Source: a virus. Taken from it: 29,633 bases of DNA. The position numbers and the translations under genes are program-made. How positions within the stretch are numbered: position 1 is the first letter of the stretch; each line of letters opens with the position of its first letter. This document shows, in pieces, positions 27,959-29,633 of the stretch. Location of the stretch: positions 1 to 29,633 of IMG/VR virus record IMGVR_UViG_3300045118_000033. One strand, 5' to 3'. The notes under the pieces were generated by a model. It worked only from the letters and a program-made list of their open reading frames with translations. It was not told the DNA's origin and did no database searches.

Positions 27959-28662
27959 TGACTGGAATTGGATATACGGGAAGTCAATGCCCCTCGCTGT
28001 TGTCTATGGTTAACAGGGTCCTGCGTGAGTCTGGAGTCCAACAGCTATCTACTCTTGTAGGCGCTACGCTTCCAGCCAAGAATGTAGCGGTAGATGCCCT
28101 CAATGACTGTATGCAAGAGATCTGCAACCGGGCTCGATGGGAGTGGCAGAAGTGCAGAACCGGTATTCAGCTAGTGGCTGGACAGACCGAGTATCCGCTG
28201 CCTGCTGACTTCCAACGAATGTCGGACGATCCCCTGGCCGCTGGCATCCCCCTCAAGCCCTATACGCCTGAAGACTACTATGTGGCGATTGCTGGGTTTA
28301 TGAACTCTAGTGGTTCTCCAAGTATGTATACAGTATCTTCCAATAAGATCTCTATCTGGCCTGTTCCAGAATCGGATTATGTAACATATAGCCCCATTCT
28401 TCCTTATACATACTTCCGTAATCCTGGTCCTCGCATTAGTGCAGACGATGATGTGTTCAACATCCCTGGAGACTTCTACGAGACTTTGGTGTCGTTTGGG
28501 AAGTGGAAGGTTAAAGCGTTTCTTGAATACCCTGATGCAGAGTATGAACACCAGCGTTATGAGACTTGCCTTCAGATCCAAATGAATAAGATCGACGGTA
28601 TCCGCAAGCTCCACCGGATGCATCCACAGCGTAGGTTCCCTGCCATCAAGAGCTGGACCTAG
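27958..28662 (+). CDS. Head-tail adaptor (tail tubular protein A-like)
   Basis: A 234-aa protein with the pattern of podoviral T7 gp11-like or P22 gp4-like adaptors: an N-terminal helix bundle (SLLSMVNRVLRESGVQQL, VDALNDCMQEICNRARWEWQ), then GIQLVAGQTEYPLPADFQRM and a C-terminal helix with RYETCLQIQMNKIDGIR. It attaches below the portal and receives the tail tube. AAGGGG lies before the ATG, which overlaps the upstream stop. Confidence 0.8.
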   Translation: MTGIGYTGSQCPSLLSMVNRVLRESGVQQLSTLVGATLPAKNVAVDALNDCMQEICNRARWEWQKCRTGIQLVAGQTEYPLPADFQRMSDDPLAAGIPLKPYTPEDYYVAIAGFMNSSGSPSMYTVSSNKISIWPVPESDYVTYSPILPYTYFRNPGPRISADDDVFNIPGDFYETLVSFGKWKVKAFLEYPDAEYEHQRYETCLQIQMNKIDGIRKLHRMHPQRRFPAIKSWT

Positions 28663-28670
28663 GGGGTTGA

Positions 28671-29633
28671 ATGGTCAACTATGTAGGCAGGACAGAGCAA
28701 CAGCTAGACGCTAAGAACTTCCTTGGCATCAACTCCAAATCTAGTGTTATCGCTGGAACAGTCGGAGAAGCATTAGACATCCAGAACTGGGACATTGACT
28801 TCTCAGGGGCTACCACACGAAGGCTCGGTCAAGAGGTTTATACCAACATCCATAGGGTTTCTAGCTTTTGGGCTAAGACTTGTTTTACTGATACATACTT
28901 CTTATCCGATGGATCACAGGTCAAGCTGCTGCTTGATTCCAATGGCACTGTGAGCCTCTACTGCAAGAAGTATACAAATCCAGGCACAGTCTACATTGGT
29001 ATGGATCTCCTTACAGGGGATTGGATGCAGCTCGACCTTCCATCGTTCTATTGGGGGGTTGGCGCAGCAATAGGAGAGACTGTCGGAGCGTCGCTAAATG
29101 GACGCTACTATCTGGCTAATGGGATTAGTGCTCCTGTAGTTATTGTCGATGGCGGGTCCTTTTCTGCCTGGACCGCAACAGACATGAAGACAGCATCTTT
29201 GCTGTCTCCACCGTCTAACTTGTCTGGTATTAGCCCTAGTGGGTCTGGCACCACCCAACACCAATACATGGTTACTGCTACAACCGTCCGGGGAGAGACA
29301 CTACCCAGCCAGATCACTACGGTTAGTGGGCCTGCCATCTTATCCGCATCATCTCCAATCTACCTAACATTTGTCCCTCCAACGGGAGCTTATGGAATCA
29401 ACGTCTATAAGTACAATAGCGCTGACGCTGCTTTCCACAAGATCACATCCGCATCACTGGCTGGGACTAGTACCATGTTTGTTGATGATGGAAGCTACGC
29501 ATTCGATCTTTTTAGTTATCCACCTACTGCTAATACGTCCTATAACACGCCCGCCGACTGGGAAACGAATGGATACCCTCAAGGGTTCTTTGTGCTGTCA
29601 AGAGGCAAGGCGCAGCGTCTTATGGCTTGGCGT
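28671..29633 (+). CDS. Tail protein, truncated by window edge (nozzle/stabilisation-like)
   Basis: An open frame of 321 codons with no stop before the window ends. The ATG is preceded by AGGGGG at 9 nt. The sequence begins MVNYVGRTEQQLDAKNFLGI and contains DIQNWDIDFSGATTRRLG, similar to the opening of podoviral tail proteins that follow the adaptor (T7 gp12 or P22 gp10 type). The later repeated strands (LDSNGTVSLYC, GASLNGRYYLANG) suggest a beta-propeller-like fold. It is probably longer than 500 aa. Confidence 0.75.
   Translation, partial: MVNYVGRTEQQLDAKNFLGINSKSSVIAGTVGEALDIQNWDIDFSGATTRRLGQEVYTNIHRVSSFWAKTCFTDTYFLSDGSQVKLLLDSNGTVSLYCKKYTNPGTVYIGMDLLTGDWMQLDLPSFYWGVGAAIGETVGASLNGRYYLANGISAPVVIVDGGSFSAWTATDMKTASLLSPPSNLSGISPSGSGTTQHQYMVTATTVRGETLPSQITTVSGPAILSASSPIYLTFVPPTGAYGINVYKYNSADAAFHKITSASLAGTSTMFVDDGSYAFDLFSYPPTANTSYNTPADWETNGYPQGFFVLSRGKAQRLMAWR

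Overview
The window is part of a tailed-phage genome, or a prophage-like or viral contig, most likely a short-tailed podovirus. The right side carries a head-assembly block on the + strand: small and large terminase, a 647-aa portal, a scaffold-like protein, an N4-gp56-type major capsid protein, small virion proteins, a T7 gp11-like head-tail adaptor and a truncated tail protein. The left edge starts with a + strand tailspike. No host-specific marker is visible. SD-type ribosome sites and sigma70-like promoters indicate a bacterial host. There is no integrase, lysis gene, RNA polymerase or DNA polymerase in the window, so the phage probably uses host polymerases, with its own initiator and DnaB-type helicase.

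Layout. 1-2290: tailspike, a terminator-like hairpin, and a short remnant that reads like the end of another tail protein. 2289-18030: a long leftward (minus strand) early region of tightly packed genes, many overlapping by ATGA or TAATG. Within it are small hypothetical genes (2.3-4.9 kb), an HNH homing endonuclease wedged behind a DUF1364/YbcO-like nuclease gene (4.9-5.8 kb), a RusA-like resolvase, an SSB-like protein, a PAPS-reductase-like PP-loop gene, a DnaB-like helicase and an initiator-like protein with internal iterons (6.3-11.6 kb). A field of six pentapeptide-repeat protein genes mixed with small genes follows (12.8-17.3 kb). 18031-19263: a 1.2-kb non-coding divergence region with repeats, hairpins and promoter-like elements, where base skew flips sharply. 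19264-29633: the late rightward operon.

Replication logic (inference): the initiator at 10540-11574 probably binds iterons inside its own gene, as lambda O does, and delivers the helicase encoded just downstream. The SSB-like, RusA-like and Gp157-like products would support replication and recombination. Leftward expression probably starts near 18.1 kb and is re-initiated internally at about 11.6, 7.8 and perhaps 12.4 and 7.1 kb.

Most unusual points: (1) two separate places where a cargo gene (HNH endonuclease; PAPS-reductase-like gene) follows an intact gene and is itself followed by a diverged second copy of that gene's 3' end, each copy still supplying an SD for the next gene; (2) six pentapeptide-repeat paralogs sharing a header, with a perfect 60-bp tandem duplication in one; (3) a likely replication origin inside the initiator gene; (4) a 209-nt out-of-frame gene overlap at the portal 3' end. 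Functions given for the pentapeptide and PP-loop genes are inference only.
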